A stretch of DNA of 48,624 bases from an uncultured Pelagibacteraceae bacterium. Its GTDB lineage: Bacteria > Pseudomonadota > Alphaproteobacteria > Pelagibacterales > Pelagibacteraceae. How positions within the stretch are numbered: the stretch's first letter is position 1; each line of letters begins with the position of its first letter. Where the stretch lies: contig CACEBP010000008.1 of assembly GCA_902557785.1 (NCBI GenBank), positions 1-48,624 on the forward strand, given 5' to 3'. Made by a program: the position numbers and the translations under genes. Under the pieces are notes generated by a model, which was not told where the DNA came from, did no database searches, and saw only the letters and a program-made list of their open reading frames with translations. Shown one piece after another: positions 9,126 through 18,528 of this stretch.

Positions 9126-11527
9126 TAGGACCTAATTGTAGCGCCAGTTTTTTTACTTACTGTATCGATAATTCTTTTACTGATATCTTCTAAATCATCA
9201 TCTGATAAAGTTTTATCGAAAGCTTGTAAGGTAACATTAATAGCAACCGACTTTTTATCTTTTGGAATATTTTCTCCCTCAAAAATGTCAAATGTAGTTA
9301 CATTTTGAATTAGATCATTATCTACCTCTCTTATAATTTTCTCTAGCGTTCCTATCTTAAAAATTTTATCTATAACAAAAGCAAAATCTCTTTCGGATTT
9401 TTGGTAATCTGAAGCTTTAAAACTTTTTCTACTTTGCCTCAATTTTTTGTTAGGCTCAGGGATATTTTTCAAAAATATTTCAAATCCAAATATATTTTTG
9501 TCTTTGCAATCTAAGTTTTTAATAATTGCTGGATGTATTTCTCCAAAATAAGCTAGAAGAGGTCCTTTTTCTGATTTTAATGTTACTGATCCTGATCTAC
9601 CTGGATGATAACTTTGCTTAGTACTATCGCTTACAAAAAGATTTTTTTCTCCTATTCCAAGTTCGACCAAAGTTTTAATAGCATCACTTTTAATGTCAAA
9701 AACATCTATATTTCTCTCCTCATCTAGCCAACTCTTTCTATTTATTTTACCAGATTTTAAACCACCAATAACAATCTGTTGTTCGCCTGGATTTTTTCCA
9801 AAAAATGTTGGGCCAATTTCAAATAAAGATAAGTCTTCGTAACCTCTATCTTGATTCTTTTTTAAATAAATCGCCAAATTAGAGAAAATCGATCGTCTTA
9901 AAACATCTAGATCAGAAGAAATAGGATTGTATATTGAAATTTCTTTTTCACCTTTGGAAAATTGTTTGTCAATCTTTGAGTCAGTGAAAGACCAGGTAAC
10001 TATTTCCATATAGCCTTTCGAAGCTAAAGATCTCTGTGATAAATGGAATAATTTTTGCTTAAAGTTTAAAGTATCTTGGGTTCTGTTTTTGCTTGGTTCA
10101 ATTAGTTTAATATTATTAAATCCTTTAATCCGAATAAGCTCCTCGATTAAATCCTCGTCCAAACTCACATCTGGCCTCCAGCTTGGTACTTCAATTTTAA
10201 TAGCTTTTCGACTTTTGTTGCATTTAAAACCAAGAGAGGATAAAATTTTATCAATTTCATTAGCGGTGATTGAAATACCAATAAGTTTTTCAAATTTTTC
10301 TATTTCAAAATTAATCACTTTATTTTTAATGTTCGTCTTTCCAGTAATTTGAAACTTGCTGGCTTCCCCTCCGCAAATTTTTAAAATTAGTTCAGTTGCA
10401 AGTTCTAGCCCCTCTTTAATCGAGTTAGGATCAATTCCTCTTTCAAACCTATATTTTGCGTCAGTATTTATGTTAAGTTCTCTAGCTGTTTTTCTTATTG
10501 AAGATGGTCTGAAATAAGCTGCTTCTAGAAGTATATTTTTTGTTTCTATTTCGGTAGAGGTTGATGTTCCTCCAATAATTCCTCCTAAACCAAGAACACC
10601 AGATTTATCAGAGATGACACACATATCTTTTTTTAATTTATATTTTCTATCATCTAACGCTTTGAACATTTCACCTTCTTTAGCATTTCTAACTATAATT
10701 TCTTTGTTAATCTTATCTGCATCGTAAGCATGTAATGGTCTATTAAGATCAAACATTACATAGTTAGTAATATCCACAACTGCAGAGATGGGTTTTAAGC
10801 CTAAAGCGATTAATTTACTTTTAAGCCATTCAGGACTTTCTTTATTCTTAATATTTTTTATATAACAGCTCCCAAAGATATCGCACCCTTGGTTCTTTTC
10901 TTTTGTAATTGATGTTTTAATTTGGTGTTTTGCATTTTGTTTAATTTTTTTTCTTTTTATAGGTATTAATTTTCCAACCCCTGCTGATGAAAGATCTCTT
11001 GCTATCCCTCTAACACCTAAACAATCAGCACGGTTAGGGGTTATAGAAATATCGACAGCTTTTTGTGAGCTTACTTTAAAATAACTTTTTCCTAACTCTT
11101 TCTCTTTATTTTTAAGTTCAACTATCCCTTCACTCTCACTAGACAAATTTAGTTCACTTTCAGAACAAAGCATCCCTCTAGACTCCACACCTCTTATTTT
11201 GGCAACCTTTAATTCAAAATTTGTTTTAGGTATTACAGCTCCAGGAGGTGCATAAATCGTGATGAGACCTTCTCTAGCATTAGGAGCTCCACATACGACT
11301 TTTAGTATCTCTTTTCCCCCGATTGTTACGTCACAAACTTTTAACTTATCAGCATTAGGATGTTTTACTACTTTTACAACTTTTGCAATTTTAAACTTAC
11401 CCATCTCTCCAGAGTTCTCTTTTATACCTTCGACTTCAAGTCCGATATTTGTAAGTCGATCGATAATCTCATTTTCTTTAGCTGATGTTTTAAGATGTTC
11501 TTTAAGCCATGGTATTGTGATGATCAT
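9125..11527 (-). CDS. pheT: Phenylalanyl-tRNA synthetase beta subunit
   Basis: An 800-aa protein of standard length. It has an N-terminal EMAPII-like tRNA-binding OB fold ([32 protein letters not shown]), B3/B4 editing and B5 domains ([25 protein letters not shown]), a catalytic-like core, and a C-terminal FDX-ACB anticodon domain ([10 protein letters not shown]). It forms an alpha2-beta2 enzyme with PheS. The pheS stop and pheT start overlap as ATGA (11524-11527), a typical translational coupling for equal subunit output. lepA follows through a TAATG junction. Confidence 0.98.
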   Translation of the reverse strand: MIITIPWLKEHLKTSAKENEIIDRLTNIGLEVEGIKENSGEMGKFKIAKVVKVVKHPNADKLKVCDVTIGGKEILKVVCGAPNAREGLITIYAPPGAVIPKTNFELKVAKIRGVESRGMLCSESELNLSSESEGIVELKNKEKELGKSYFKVSSQKAVDISITPNRADCLGVRGIARDLSSAGVGKLIPIKRKKIKQNAKHQIKTSITKEKNQGCDIFGSCYIKNIKNKESPEWLKSKLIALGLKPISAVVDITNYVMFDLNRPLHAYDADKINKEIIVRNAKEGEMFKALDDRKYKLKKDMCVISDKSGVLGLGGIIGGTSTSTEIETKNILLEAAYFRPSSIRKTARELNINTDAKYRFERGIDPNSIKEGLELATELILKICGGEASKFQITGKTNIKNKVINFEIEKFEKLIGISITANEIDKILSSLGFKCNKSRKAIKIEVPSWRPDVSLDEDLIEELIRIKGFNNIKLIEPSKNRTQDTLNFKQKLFHLSQRSLASKGYMEIVTWSFTDSKIDKQFSKGEKEISIYNPISSDLDVLRRSIFSNLAIYLKKNQDRGYEDLSLFEIGPTFFGKNPGEQQIVIGGLKSGKINRKSWLDEERNIDVFDIKSDAIKTLVELGIGEKNLFVSDSTKQSYHPGRSGSVTLKSEKGPLLAYFGEIHPAIIKNLDCKDKNIFGFEIFLKNIPEPNKKLRQSRKSFKASDYQKSERDFAFVIDKIFKIGTLEKIIREVDNDLIQNVTTFDIFEGENIPKDKKSVAINVTLQAFDKTLSDDDLEDISKRIIDTVSKKTGATIRS

Positions 11528-12591
11528 TTGCTTAGTCCCCTATAATTTGTTGGAACATCTAATGGATCAAATCCAAAATGGCTTAGCCATCTATAGTCTG
11601 CCTCAAAGAAAGCTCTTAGATCATTGATTCCGTATTTTAACATTGCTAACCGATCAATTCCTATTCCAAATGCAAATCCTTGATATTTTTTCGTATCTAT
11701 TTTTACATTTTTTAAAACATTAGGATGAACCATTCCGCATCCTAAAATTTCTAGCCATTTATCTCCTTCACCAATAACAATTTTTCCTTTTTCAATTTTG
11801 TATCCAATATCAACTTCAGCTGATGGTTCGGTGAAAGGAAAATGACTTGGTCTAAATCTCATTTTTACATTTTTAACTTCAAAAAACTCTTTTATAAAAT
11901 AGTCAAGACAACCTTTAAGATGTCCCATCGTGATACCTTTATCTATGTGTAAACCTTCAAGTTGATGAAACATTGGGGCATGAGTTTGATCGCTATCACA
12001 CCTATAAGTCCTTCCCGGTACTATTATTTTAAATGGTGGTTTACTTGATAACATTGTTCTAATTTGAACCGGTGAAGTATGTGTTCTTAGTAACAATTTT
12101 TTATTTTCTTCTAAATAAAAAGTATCATGCATATCTCTAGCAGGGTGTTCCTCCGGTGTATTTAGTGCTGTAAAATTATTATATTCAGACTCAACATCAG
12201 GTCCTTCTGCAACCGAAAAACCTATCTCTGAAAAAATCGAGGATATTTCATCAATTACTTGTGAGACTGGGTGAATTTTACCCTGTCGATCAGGTCTTAT
12301 TGGAAGTGTCACATCAACTTTTTCGTTTTTAAGTTTTTCATTTATTTCGATAGTATCTATTTCAATATTTTTTTGCTCCAATTGAATTGTTAAATCTTCT
12401 TTAATTTTGTTTAGATTTGAGGCAAATTCTTTTCTTTTTTCTGGATCTAAAGATCCTAGAGATTTGAACTGTTGAGTAATTTGACCGTTTTTACCAAAGA
12501 ATTCTGTTTTAATATTTTGAAGATCATCTTTTGTTTTTACAGAATCAATCTTTGCATTAAATACAGAACTTATTTTATCTAAATCACTCAT
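11524..12591 (-). CDS. pheS: Phenylalanyl-tRNA synthetase alpha subunit
   Basis: A 355-aa protein. It has an N-terminal coiled coil (1-90) followed by the class II catalytic core. Motif 2 is in [23 protein letters not shown], motif 3 is in [17 protein letters not shown], and the protein ends in [18 protein letters not shown] as in bacterial PheS. It charges tRNA-Phe together with the overlapping pheT product. It follows rplT by about 48 bases in the conserved translation operon. Confidence 0.98.
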   Translation of the reverse strand: MSDLDKISSVFNAKIDSVKTKDDLQNIKTEFFGKNGQITQQFKSLGSLDPEKRKEFASNLNKIKEDLTIQLEQKNIEIDTIEINEKLKNEKVDVTLPIRPDRQGKIHPVSQVIDEISSIFSEIGFSVAEGPDVESEYNNFTALNTPEEHPARDMHDTFYLEENKKLLLRTHTSPVQIRTMLSSKPPFKIIVPGRTYRCDSDQTHAPMFHQLEGLHIDKGITMGHLKGCLDYFIKEFFEVKNVKMRFRPSHFPFTEPSAEVDIGYKIEKGKIVIGEGDKWLEILGCGMVHPNVLKNVKIDTKKYQGFAFGIGIDRLAMLKYGINDLRAFFEADYRWLSHFGFDPLDVPTNYRGLSK

Positions 12592-12639
12592 TAGGTAATT
12601 GATTTTTTATATTAAGTTGAGATTAAATCAAAGACCCTT

Positions 12640-12996
12640 TTAAGCTAATGAGGATTGAACCTTTTTTACCACTGATTTAAAGACTTCAGGATTATTGTAA
12701 GCAAGCTCTGCTAGAACTTTTCTATCTAGCTTAATTTTTGATTTAGCCAAACCATTGATAAATTTTGAGTAAGTTAACCCCTCGGCTCTTACTCCTGCAT
12801 TAATTCTTTGAATCCATAGAGATCTAAGCTCTCTTTTTTTAGTTTTTCTATCTCGGTATGCATATTGCATCGCTTTTTCCATTGCTTGACGTGCAATACG
12901 GATAGTATTTTTTCTTCTACCTCTTTGTCCTTTTACAGATTTTAAAACTTTATTATGTTTTGCTCTACTAACTACACCTCGTTTGGTTCTTGCCAT
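12640..12996 (-). CDS. rplT: Large-subunit ribosomal protein bL20
   Basis: A 118-aa protein. It has the canonical N-terminus [19 protein letters not shown], the basic helix [10 protein letters not shown] and the YSKFINGL core. L20 is an early 50S assembly protein and, in other bacteria, an autogenous repressor of its own operon. The start is preceded by an AGAGGA ribosome-binding site that overlaps the end of rpmI, with only one base between the two genes. Confidence 0.98.
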   Translation of the reverse strand: MARTKRGVVSRAKHNKVLKSVKGQRGRRKNTIRIARQAMEKAMQYAYRDRKTKKRELRSLWIQRINAGVRAEGLTYSKFINGLAKSKIKLDRKVLAELAYNNPEVFKSVVKKVQSSLA

Positions 12997-12997
12997 G

Positions 12998-13204
12998 TTA
13001 TCCTCTTAAGTTATATGGCATATACGATTTAACAATTTTTGAGTCTTGTTTTGTCATAATTGTAGTGCCTCTTTGTTTTCTAATTTGCGAGTTTGTTCTC
13101 TTAATCATTCCATGCCGTTTACCAGCTTGTGGCATTTTTATTTTACCTGAAGCGGTAAATCTAAATCTTTTTTTAGCAGAGCTTTTTGTTTTGAGTTTTG
13201 GCAT
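12998..13204 (-). CDS. rpmI: Large-subunit ribosomal protein bL35
   Basis: A 68-aa protein. [20 protein letters not shown] and the [10 protein letters not shown] segment are the bL35 signature. It lies between infC and rplT in the classical IF3-L35-L20 order. The 63-base gap to infC is the longest inside this stretch of the operon and contains a promoter-like sequence. No strong Shine-Dalgarno is visible before its ATG. Confidence 0.97.
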   Translation of the reverse strand: MPKLKTKSSAKKRFRFTASGKIKMPQAGKRHGMIKRTNSQIRKQRGTTIMTKQDSKIVKSYMPYNLRG

Positions 13205-13217
13205 AAAATATTTCGGA

Positions 13218-13246
13218 CTTATATAGGCATTAATTAATCTTTACAA
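13218..13246 (-). promoter_or_regulatory. Possible internal promoter before rpmI
   Basis: On the minus strand TTGTAA (13241-13246) and TATAAG (13218-13223) are separated by exactly 17 bases, 14 bases before the rpmI ATG. The match to sigma-70 consensus is moderate, and AT-rich DNA gives such matches by chance. Confidence 0.3.
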
Positions 13247-13267
13247 GATACTTTTTTTATTGGTAAT

Positions 13268-13813
13268 TTAAAGAGGTTGTATAATCATAACCATTTGTCG
13301 ACCTTCAAATTTCGGCTTGCTTTCAACTTTAGCAACATCTTGGGTTTCTTCTATGATCTTGTTCATTAAATCCTTGCCAAGCTCTGTATGCTGCATTTCT
13401 CTTCCTTTAAATTTAACTGTAAACTTTACCTTATTACCTTTTGAAATAAATTTTTTTGCATTTTTGATTTTAAAATTATAATCATGCGTTTCTGTTCCTG
13501 GTCTTAATTTTATCTCCTTAAGTGAAACGGTTTTTTGTTTTTTCTTGGCTTGATTAGCTTTCTTTTGTAAGTCATATTTATATTTTCCCATGTCCATAAT
13601 TTTGCAGACTGGTGGATTTGCATTTGGTGAAATTTCAATTAGGTCTAGTCCTTCCTGTTTAGCTAATTCAATTGCTGTATTAAGGGGCATTGCACCAAGA
13701 TTTCCTCCATCGCTTCCAATGACTTGAACATCTAAAGCCCTAATCCTTTCATTAGCTTTGGGGCCTTGAGGTTTGCTTCTTCTTTGAAAATAATTGGGTT
13801 TGAAGTTTGACAC
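13268..13813 (-). CDS. infC: Translation initiation factor IF-3, GTG start
   Basis: A 181-aa protein. The N-domain contains GLDLIEISPNANPPVCKIMD and the KYKYDLQKK linker; the C-domain contains KEIKLRPGTETHDYNFK and VKFKGREM. IF3 keeps 30S subunits free and checks start codons. The start is GTG at 13813, because the codon immediately before it in frame is the TAA of thrS. The two genes are in the same reading frame with zero bases between them. E. coli infC uses AUU for autoregulation; here the start is a canonical alternative, and no Shine-Dalgarno is visible. Confidence 0.97.
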   Translation of the reverse strand: MSNFKPNYFQRRSKPQGPKANERIRALDVQVIGSDGGNLGAMPLNTAIELAKQEGLDLIEISPNANPPVCKIMDMGKYKYDLQKKANQAKKKQKTVSLKEIKLRPGTETHDYNFKIKNAKKFISKGNKVKFTVKFKGREMQHTELGKDLMNKIIEETQDVAKVESKPKFEGRQMVMIIQPL

Positions 13814-15730
13814 TTAATTTAAAGGTAACTTATTTGAGGCAAGCATATTTTTTATTAAATCTTCTCTTTTCATTATTTCTTGTTTATCAGAACCTAACTT
13901 TCTAACTGTAACTGTGTTTTCTGCAACTTCTTTTTTTCCGCAAACAATAATAAATGGGACTTTGGCTAGAGAATGTTCTCTAACTTTATAATTAATTTTT
14001 TCATTTCTTAAATCCATTTCACATTTTATACCTTCTTTAAATAAATCTTTAAATAACTTTTTTACATAGTCATTGTTCTCTTCGGCTATAGGGCATACAA
14101 CAGCTTGTGCTGGTGAAAGCCAAAAAGGTAATTTCCCAGCATAATTTTCAATTAAAATTCCTATAAACCTTTCTAATGAACCAAATAATGCCCGGTGTAG
14201 CATGACCGGTACTTTTTTATTACCATCTTTTGCAACATATGTTGCCCCAAGTCTATTAGGTAAATTTAAATCTACTTGTAACGTTCCACATTGCCAATCT
14301 CTTCCTATTGCATCTCTCAAAATAAATTCAATTTTAGGTCCATAGAATGCTCCCTCTCCTTTATTAATTGTGTATTCAAGATTTGATTTTTTTATTGCTG
14401 ATAGAAGAGCTGCCTCTGATTTATCCCAAATACTATCATCGCCTACTCTTTTTTCAGGTCTATCAGAATATTTTAGTATTACATTTTCAAAACCAAGATC
14501 TTTATAAATTTCTAAAATTAAATTTGTTACTGATAAAGACTCTTGGGTAATTTGATCTTCAGTACAAAATATGTGAGCGTCGTCTTGCGTAAAAGCTCTT
14601 ACCCTCAACAATCCATGTAAAGCCCCTGACGGTTCATACCTATGTACTTTACCAAACTCAGATAATTTTAAAGGTAAATCCCTATAACTTTTTAATCCTT
14701 GATTAAAAACCTGAACACAACCTGGACAGTTCATAGGTTTGACAGCAAAAATTTTTTCGTCAGGTGTTTCGGATGTAAACATATGTTCCCCAAATTTCTC
14801 CCAATGACCAGATTTTTCCCAAAGAGTTTTATCAAGAAGCTCTGGAGTATTAATTTCTTTGTATCCAGCAAGTCTTTGCTTAGCTCTCATATATTCCACG
14901 AGTCTTTGAAACAATGACCAACCTTTCTCATGCCAAAAAACAGCTCCCGGACTTTCTTCTCTAAAGTGAAACAAATCCATCTCTTTTCCAAGTTTTCTAT
15001 GGTCTCTTTTTTCAGCTTCTTCTAATCGGTGCAAATATACTTCTAGATCTTTTTTAGAACTCCAACATGTTCCGTAAATTCTTTGGAGCATTTCGTTATT
15101 AGAGTCTCCTCTCCAGTACGCGCCGGATACTTTAGTTAATTTAAAAGCTTTTCCAATTTTTCCAGTAGAAGATAAATGAGGGCCTCTGCATAAATCGTGC
15201 CATTTTCCATGATGATAAATTGAAACTTCCTCGCCTTTAGGAATATTCTCGATAATTTCTGCTTTATACTTTTCGCCAATTTTTAAAAAGTGTTTCACTG
15301 CATCGTCTCTTTTCCATACTTCTCTAAAGGTTTTTTCATCACGGTCTACTATTTCGCCCATTTTTTTTTCAATTTTTTTTAAATCCTCTTCAGTGAATGG
15401 TTCTTTTCTGGAAAAGTCGTAATAGAATCCATTATCTATTACTGGACCAATTGTAACTTGTGTACCTGGATAAAGCTCCTGCACTGCCATAGCTAAAATA
15501 TGCGCTGCGTCATGTCTTATCACTTCGAGACCTTCTTTATCTTCGGGAGTGATAATTCTTACCTTTGCGTCTTTTGTTATCTGGTGGCTTAAATCTTTCA
15601 AGTCACCATCAACTTCCATAATTAAAGCCTTTTTTTCTAATGTCTTACTAATTTTTTTTGTTAAATCGAACCCATTGATGGATTTCTCAAAATCTATTTT
15701 TTTCCCGTCTAATAATTGAATTTGTGGCAT
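13814..15730 (-). CDS. thrS: Threonyl-tRNA synthetase
   Basis: A 638-aa protein. A TGS domain (1-60) precedes the editing domain with His73/His77 (HDAAH) and CRGPH (181-185). The class II core binds Zn through Cys335 (MNCPGC), and a C-terminal anticodon-binding domain follows (LSPAQAVVCPIAEE). It charges and proofreads tRNA-Thr. Its ATG overlaps the stop of an upstream glycosyltransferase by one base (TAATG), so thrS seems to be translated by re-initiation from that gene, which is unusual for an essential synthetase. It is followed directly by infC. Confidence 0.98.
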   Translation of the reverse strand: MPQIQLLDGKKIDFEKSINGFDLTKKISKTLEKKALIMEVDGDLKDLSHQITKDAKVRIITPEDKEGLEVIRHDAAHILAMAVQELYPGTQVTIGPVIDNGFYYDFSRKEPFTEEDLKKIEKKMGEIVDRDEKTFREVWKRDDAVKHFLKIGEKYKAEIIENIPKGEEVSIYHHGKWHDLCRGPHLSSTGKIGKAFKLTKVSGAYWRGDSNNEMLQRIYGTCWSSKKDLEVYLHRLEEAEKRDHRKLGKEMDLFHFREESPGAVFWHEKGWSLFQRLVEYMRAKQRLAGYKEINTPELLDKTLWEKSGHWEKFGEHMFTSETPDEKIFAVKPMNCPGCVQVFNQGLKSYRDLPLKLSEFGKVHRYEPSGALHGLLRVRAFTQDDAHIFCTEDQITQESLSVTNLILEIYKDLGFENVILKYSDRPEKRVGDDSIWDKSEAALLSAIKKSNLEYTINKGEGAFYGPKIEFILRDAIGRDWQCGTLQVDLNLPNRLGATYVAKDGNKKVPVMLHRALFGSLERFIGILIENYAGKLPFWLSPAQAVVCPIAEENNDYVKKLFKDLFKEGIKCEMDLRNEKINYKVREHSLAKVPFIIVCGKKEVAENTVTVRKLGSDKQEIMKREDLIKNMLASNKLPLN

Positions 15731-16887
15731 TAATTTTTAATTAATCTTCTATACTCTTTTAAATTAGATTGGCACATAGTTTCAACATCAAATTTTTTAG
15801 TAACATTTTTTCTTCCTTCATTTCCAATAGATTTTAATTCATCTAAAGGTAATTGAATAACAGTATTTAAAAATTTAGCAAGTTCTCTTGGATCATCATG
15901 CTTATATAAAAAACCAGTTTTTTTATTTATTATTGTTTCTTTAGAGCCTCCAATATTACTTGCTATAATAGGTTTTCCCATTGATTGTGCTTCTACCGAA
16001 ACTCTGCCAAATGCTTCGGGCTCAATCGAAGCCGAAACCACTACATCGGCCAGAGAATAAGCAAGAGGCATTTCTTTGCAATGTTGAATAAATTTAATTT
16101 TTTTATTTAAACTATATCTTTGAACAAGATTACTTAGTTTCTTCGAATAAACTTTTCTCCCTTGATCTGATCCAAGAATTATTGCTTGAAAGTTTGTGAT
16201 ATTATAGTCTTCAATTAATATATTCAATGACTCTATAAATTTTTCTTGCCCCTTCCAGTAAGTAAGTCTGCCGGGTAAAAGTATTGTAAATTTATTTGAG
16301 TCTAATCCCCATTCTTGCTTTAGTTTTTCTTGTTTAAGTACTGAAATATTTTGAGAATTGAAATAATCAATATTGATGCCTCTAAAAATGACCCTAAGTT
16401 TTTTTTTCTTATTTAAATATTCACCATATTTTTCATTTATATGATCAAAAATAAAATTAGATCCAGCAATTGTTAATTTTGCTCTTAACATTATACTATT
16501 ATAAAATTTTTTAATTTTGCTTTTAAAATTATAAGTTCCGTGAAATGTTGTAACGAAAACTCTTCCTGTTACTAAAGAAGCTAAATAACATGACCATGCA
16601 GGTGCTCTGCTTCGTGCGTGTATAATATCTATTTTGTAAAATATAATGTAAAGAATTAACATCAAGGTATTGAATATTATTAAAAAGGGATTCTTAGAGT
16701 GAACTGGAAGTCTGATTAACTTAACTTTATCTTTTTTTATAAACTTTAGGAGTTCTCCTCCAGAAGTGACTAAAAAAGACCCACAATCATTTTCTGTTAA
16801 AAAATGAGCGATATCATAACAACCTGTTTCTGCACCACCATAGCCAAGTTTAGGAATAACTTGAAGAACATTTAATTTAGTAGTCAT
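15730..16887 (-). CDS. GT4-type glycosyltransferase
   Basis: About 385 aa from the ATG at 16887 (MTTKLNVLQVIPKLGYGGAE). The reading frame can extend to an ATG at 16923, but that start would abut the divergent gene and add 12 non-family residues, so 16887 is preferred. The N-lobe has the GYGGAE glycine loop of GT4 enzymes and a membrane-associating hydrophobic segment. The C-lobe has LLPGRLTYWKGQEKFIES and EPEAFGRVSVEAQSMGKP (E-x7-E). It likely builds lipopolysaccharide or surface glycan. It is the first gene of the translation operon and overlaps thrS by one base. The sugar specificity is unknown. Confidence 0.88.
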   Translation of the reverse strand: MTTKLNVLQVIPKLGYGGAETGCYDIAHFLTENDCGSFLVTSGGELLKFIKKDKVKLIRLPVHSKNPFLIIFNTLMLILYIIFYKIDIIHARSRAPAWSCYLASLVTGRVFVTTFHGTYNFKSKIKKFYNSIMLRAKLTIAGSNFIFDHINEKYGEYLNKKKKLRVIFRGINIDYFNSQNISVLKQEKLKQEWGLDSNKFTILLPGRLTYWKGQEKFIESLNILIEDYNITNFQAIILGSDQGRKVYSKKLSNLVQRYSLNKKIKFIQHCKEMPLAYSLADVVVSASIEPEAFGRVSVEAQSMGKPIIASNIGGSKETIINKKTGFLYKHDDPRELAKFLNTVIQLPLDELKSIGNEGRKNVTKKFDVETMCQSNLKEYRRLIKN

Positions 16888-16923
16888 GTTTATTGTTATA
16901 TAGTAGCACTTAAACATTCTCAT

Positions 16924-17679
16924 ATGAAAAAATTCAAATATTTAAAATTATCAAAGACTAAAAAACTTAGATTTATAGACAATTACTTTAAAAAAAATCT
17001 TTATATTGTTTTTTTGCATGGTTTTATGTCGGATATCGAGGGTAAGAAACCTAAAGCTTTTCTTCGCTTTGCAAAGAAAAACAAATTAGGTTTTGTTGCA
17101 TTAGAATACTCTGGTCATGGAAAATCAACAGGGGAGTTCATCAAAGGAAATATAACTTCCTGGACTAATGATACAAAAGTAGTAATCAAAAAAATAGTAA
17201 AAAAAAATAACTTCATTCTTATAGGATCAAGTATGGGTGCCTGGATAGCTCTGAATCAATTTAAATATTTTAAATCGCAAATAAAAGGCTTTTTGGGAAT
17301 TGGCTCGGCTCCAGAATTTTTAACAAGACTTATGTGGAATAAATTTCCAAAAAAAACAAAGAAAGAATTACTGAAAACAGGAAAAATTTTAATCAAAAAT
17401 GGAGGCTATGAATATCCAATTACTTTACAAATTATTAAGGATGGAAGAAAAAATAAAGTTTTACAAAAAAAAATAAATTCTAAAATAGGTGTAACAATGA
17501 TTCACGGTCAAAAAGATGAAGTTGTTCCAGTTATTTTCTCTAGATTAGTATTAAAAGTTTTCAGTAAAGCTAAAAAAAAAGTTGTAATAATAAAAAATGG
17601 TGATCACAGTTTATCCAGCCAAAGGTCTTTAGGGAAAATAATCAAAGAATTATATGCCATTATTAAAAATATTATTTAA
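16924..17679 (+). CDS. Alpha/beta-hydrolase fold protein
   Basis: A 251-aa protein. The triad is visible: nucleophile Ser103 in GSSMGAW, Asp198 in GQKDEVVP and His228 in GDHSLS; the oxyanion HGF is at 32-34. The small cap and order resemble the ABHD10/BEM46-type serine hydrolases (thioesterase or carboxylesterase). There is no signal peptide, so it is probably cytosolic. Its 3' end overlaps the convergent SDR-like gene by 30 bases. It starts back-to-back with the longest possible start of the glycosyltransferase, so the promoter must lie inside the neighbour's 5' region. Confidence 0.82.
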   Translation: MKKFKYLKLSKTKKLRFIDNYFKKNLYIVFLHGFMSDIEGKKPKAFLRFAKKNKLGFVALEYSGHGKSTGEFIKGNITSWTNDTKVVIKKIVKKNNFILIGSSMGAWIALNQFKYFKSQIKGFLGIGSAPEFLTRLMWNKFPKKTKKELLKTGKILIKNGGYEYPITLQIIKDGRKNKVLQKKINSKIGVTMIHGQKDEVVPVIFSRLVLKVFSKAKKKVVIIKNGDHSLSSQRSLGKIIKELYAIIKNII

Positions 17680-18528
17680 CCCTTCCTTATATGAAGGATA
17701 TTTTAAATTATATTTAAAAAAAGCTTTCATTTTTTTGTTATCTACTTTTTTTGAGTCTTTATAAAAATTTCTTAACATTTCGCTTTCAACTTCCTCAAGT
17801 TTAACTGAATTAGGTGTCTCCAGTTTTAATAATTTTGCACCGTAGGCTGCTACTTCAACTTGCGAAGCGGGTTTATCATCGCAGATATTATAAATTTCGT
17901 TATTTTTGAAATTATCAAGGGACTTAAATAAAATGTTAGCTATGTCGTCAACATGAATTCTTGAAAAAAAGTGATTTTTTTTATCTACAATTTGTACTTT
18001 ACCAGTTTTTAATTTTTTCAAAATATTAAATTCATTTGAATATATTCCAGCTAATCTGAAAATTTGAAGCGGATAATTTTTTTTCTTCGATAAACTTTTC
18101 CAGTTTTTTTCTGCTTCTAATCTATTTATCCCATTATCTGACGTAGGTTGAGTAGCGCTATCTTCGTTAACCCAATCACCTTTGTGATCCCCATACACAC
18201 TTGTTGCTGATAAATATGTAATCCATTTACAATTTTTAATTTTTTTTAGATTTGTATTAAGGTAATTTGCTGCAATATCTTTTCCATCAATAGGCGGAAT
18301 AGAAACTAAAATGTAATCTGCTTCTTCTATTTTTTTTTTGATAGTGTTATCAAACTTGTTGTCAGTAAATTGATAAGAATTTATTTTTATATTATTAAAT
18401 TCTATCTGATGCGTTTCTTGTCTAGAAGTAATACTTAAATCAAAGTCTTTTTTTTCATGAATTAACTTATTAATAAAACTTTCTGCGACTTGGCCAAAAC
18501 CAAAGCAAAAGACCTTAGTTTTATTCAT
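17650..18528 (-). CDS. YeeZ-like NAD(P)-binding SDR protein
   Basis: A 292-aa protein with an N-terminal Rossmann motif GFGQVAESF (10-18), the SATSVYGDH strand of extended SDR proteins, and FSRIHVDDIANIL in the C-terminal half. The expected catalytic Tyr-x3-Lys is replaced by NRLEAEK, as in YeeZ-like atypical SDR proteins, so classical dehydrogenase activity is doubtful. The ATG overlaps the gltB stop by one base (TAATG), making it the third gene of the gltD-gltB operon. The role is unknown; the linkage to GOGAT may reflect co-expression only. Confidence 0.8.
   Translation of the reverse strand: MNKTKVFCFGFGQVAESFINKLIHEKKDFDLSITSRQETHQIEFNNIKINSYQFTDNKFDNTIKKKIEEADYILVSIPPIDGKDIAANYLNTNLKKIKNCKWITYLSATSVYGDHKGDWVNEDSATQPTSDNGINRLEAEKNWKSLSKKKNYPLQIFRLAGIYSNEFNILKKLKTGKVQIVDKKNHFFSRIHVDDIANILFKSLDNFKNNEIYNICDDKPASQVEVAAYGAKLLKLETPNSVKLEEVESEMLRNFYKDSKKVDNKKMKAFFKYNLKYPSYKEGLNNIFNNGI

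Noticed and set aside
13205-13267. L20-leader autoregulatory structure before rpmI
   Set aside because: The 63-base gap is AT-rich with no pseudoknot-like pairing I could support.
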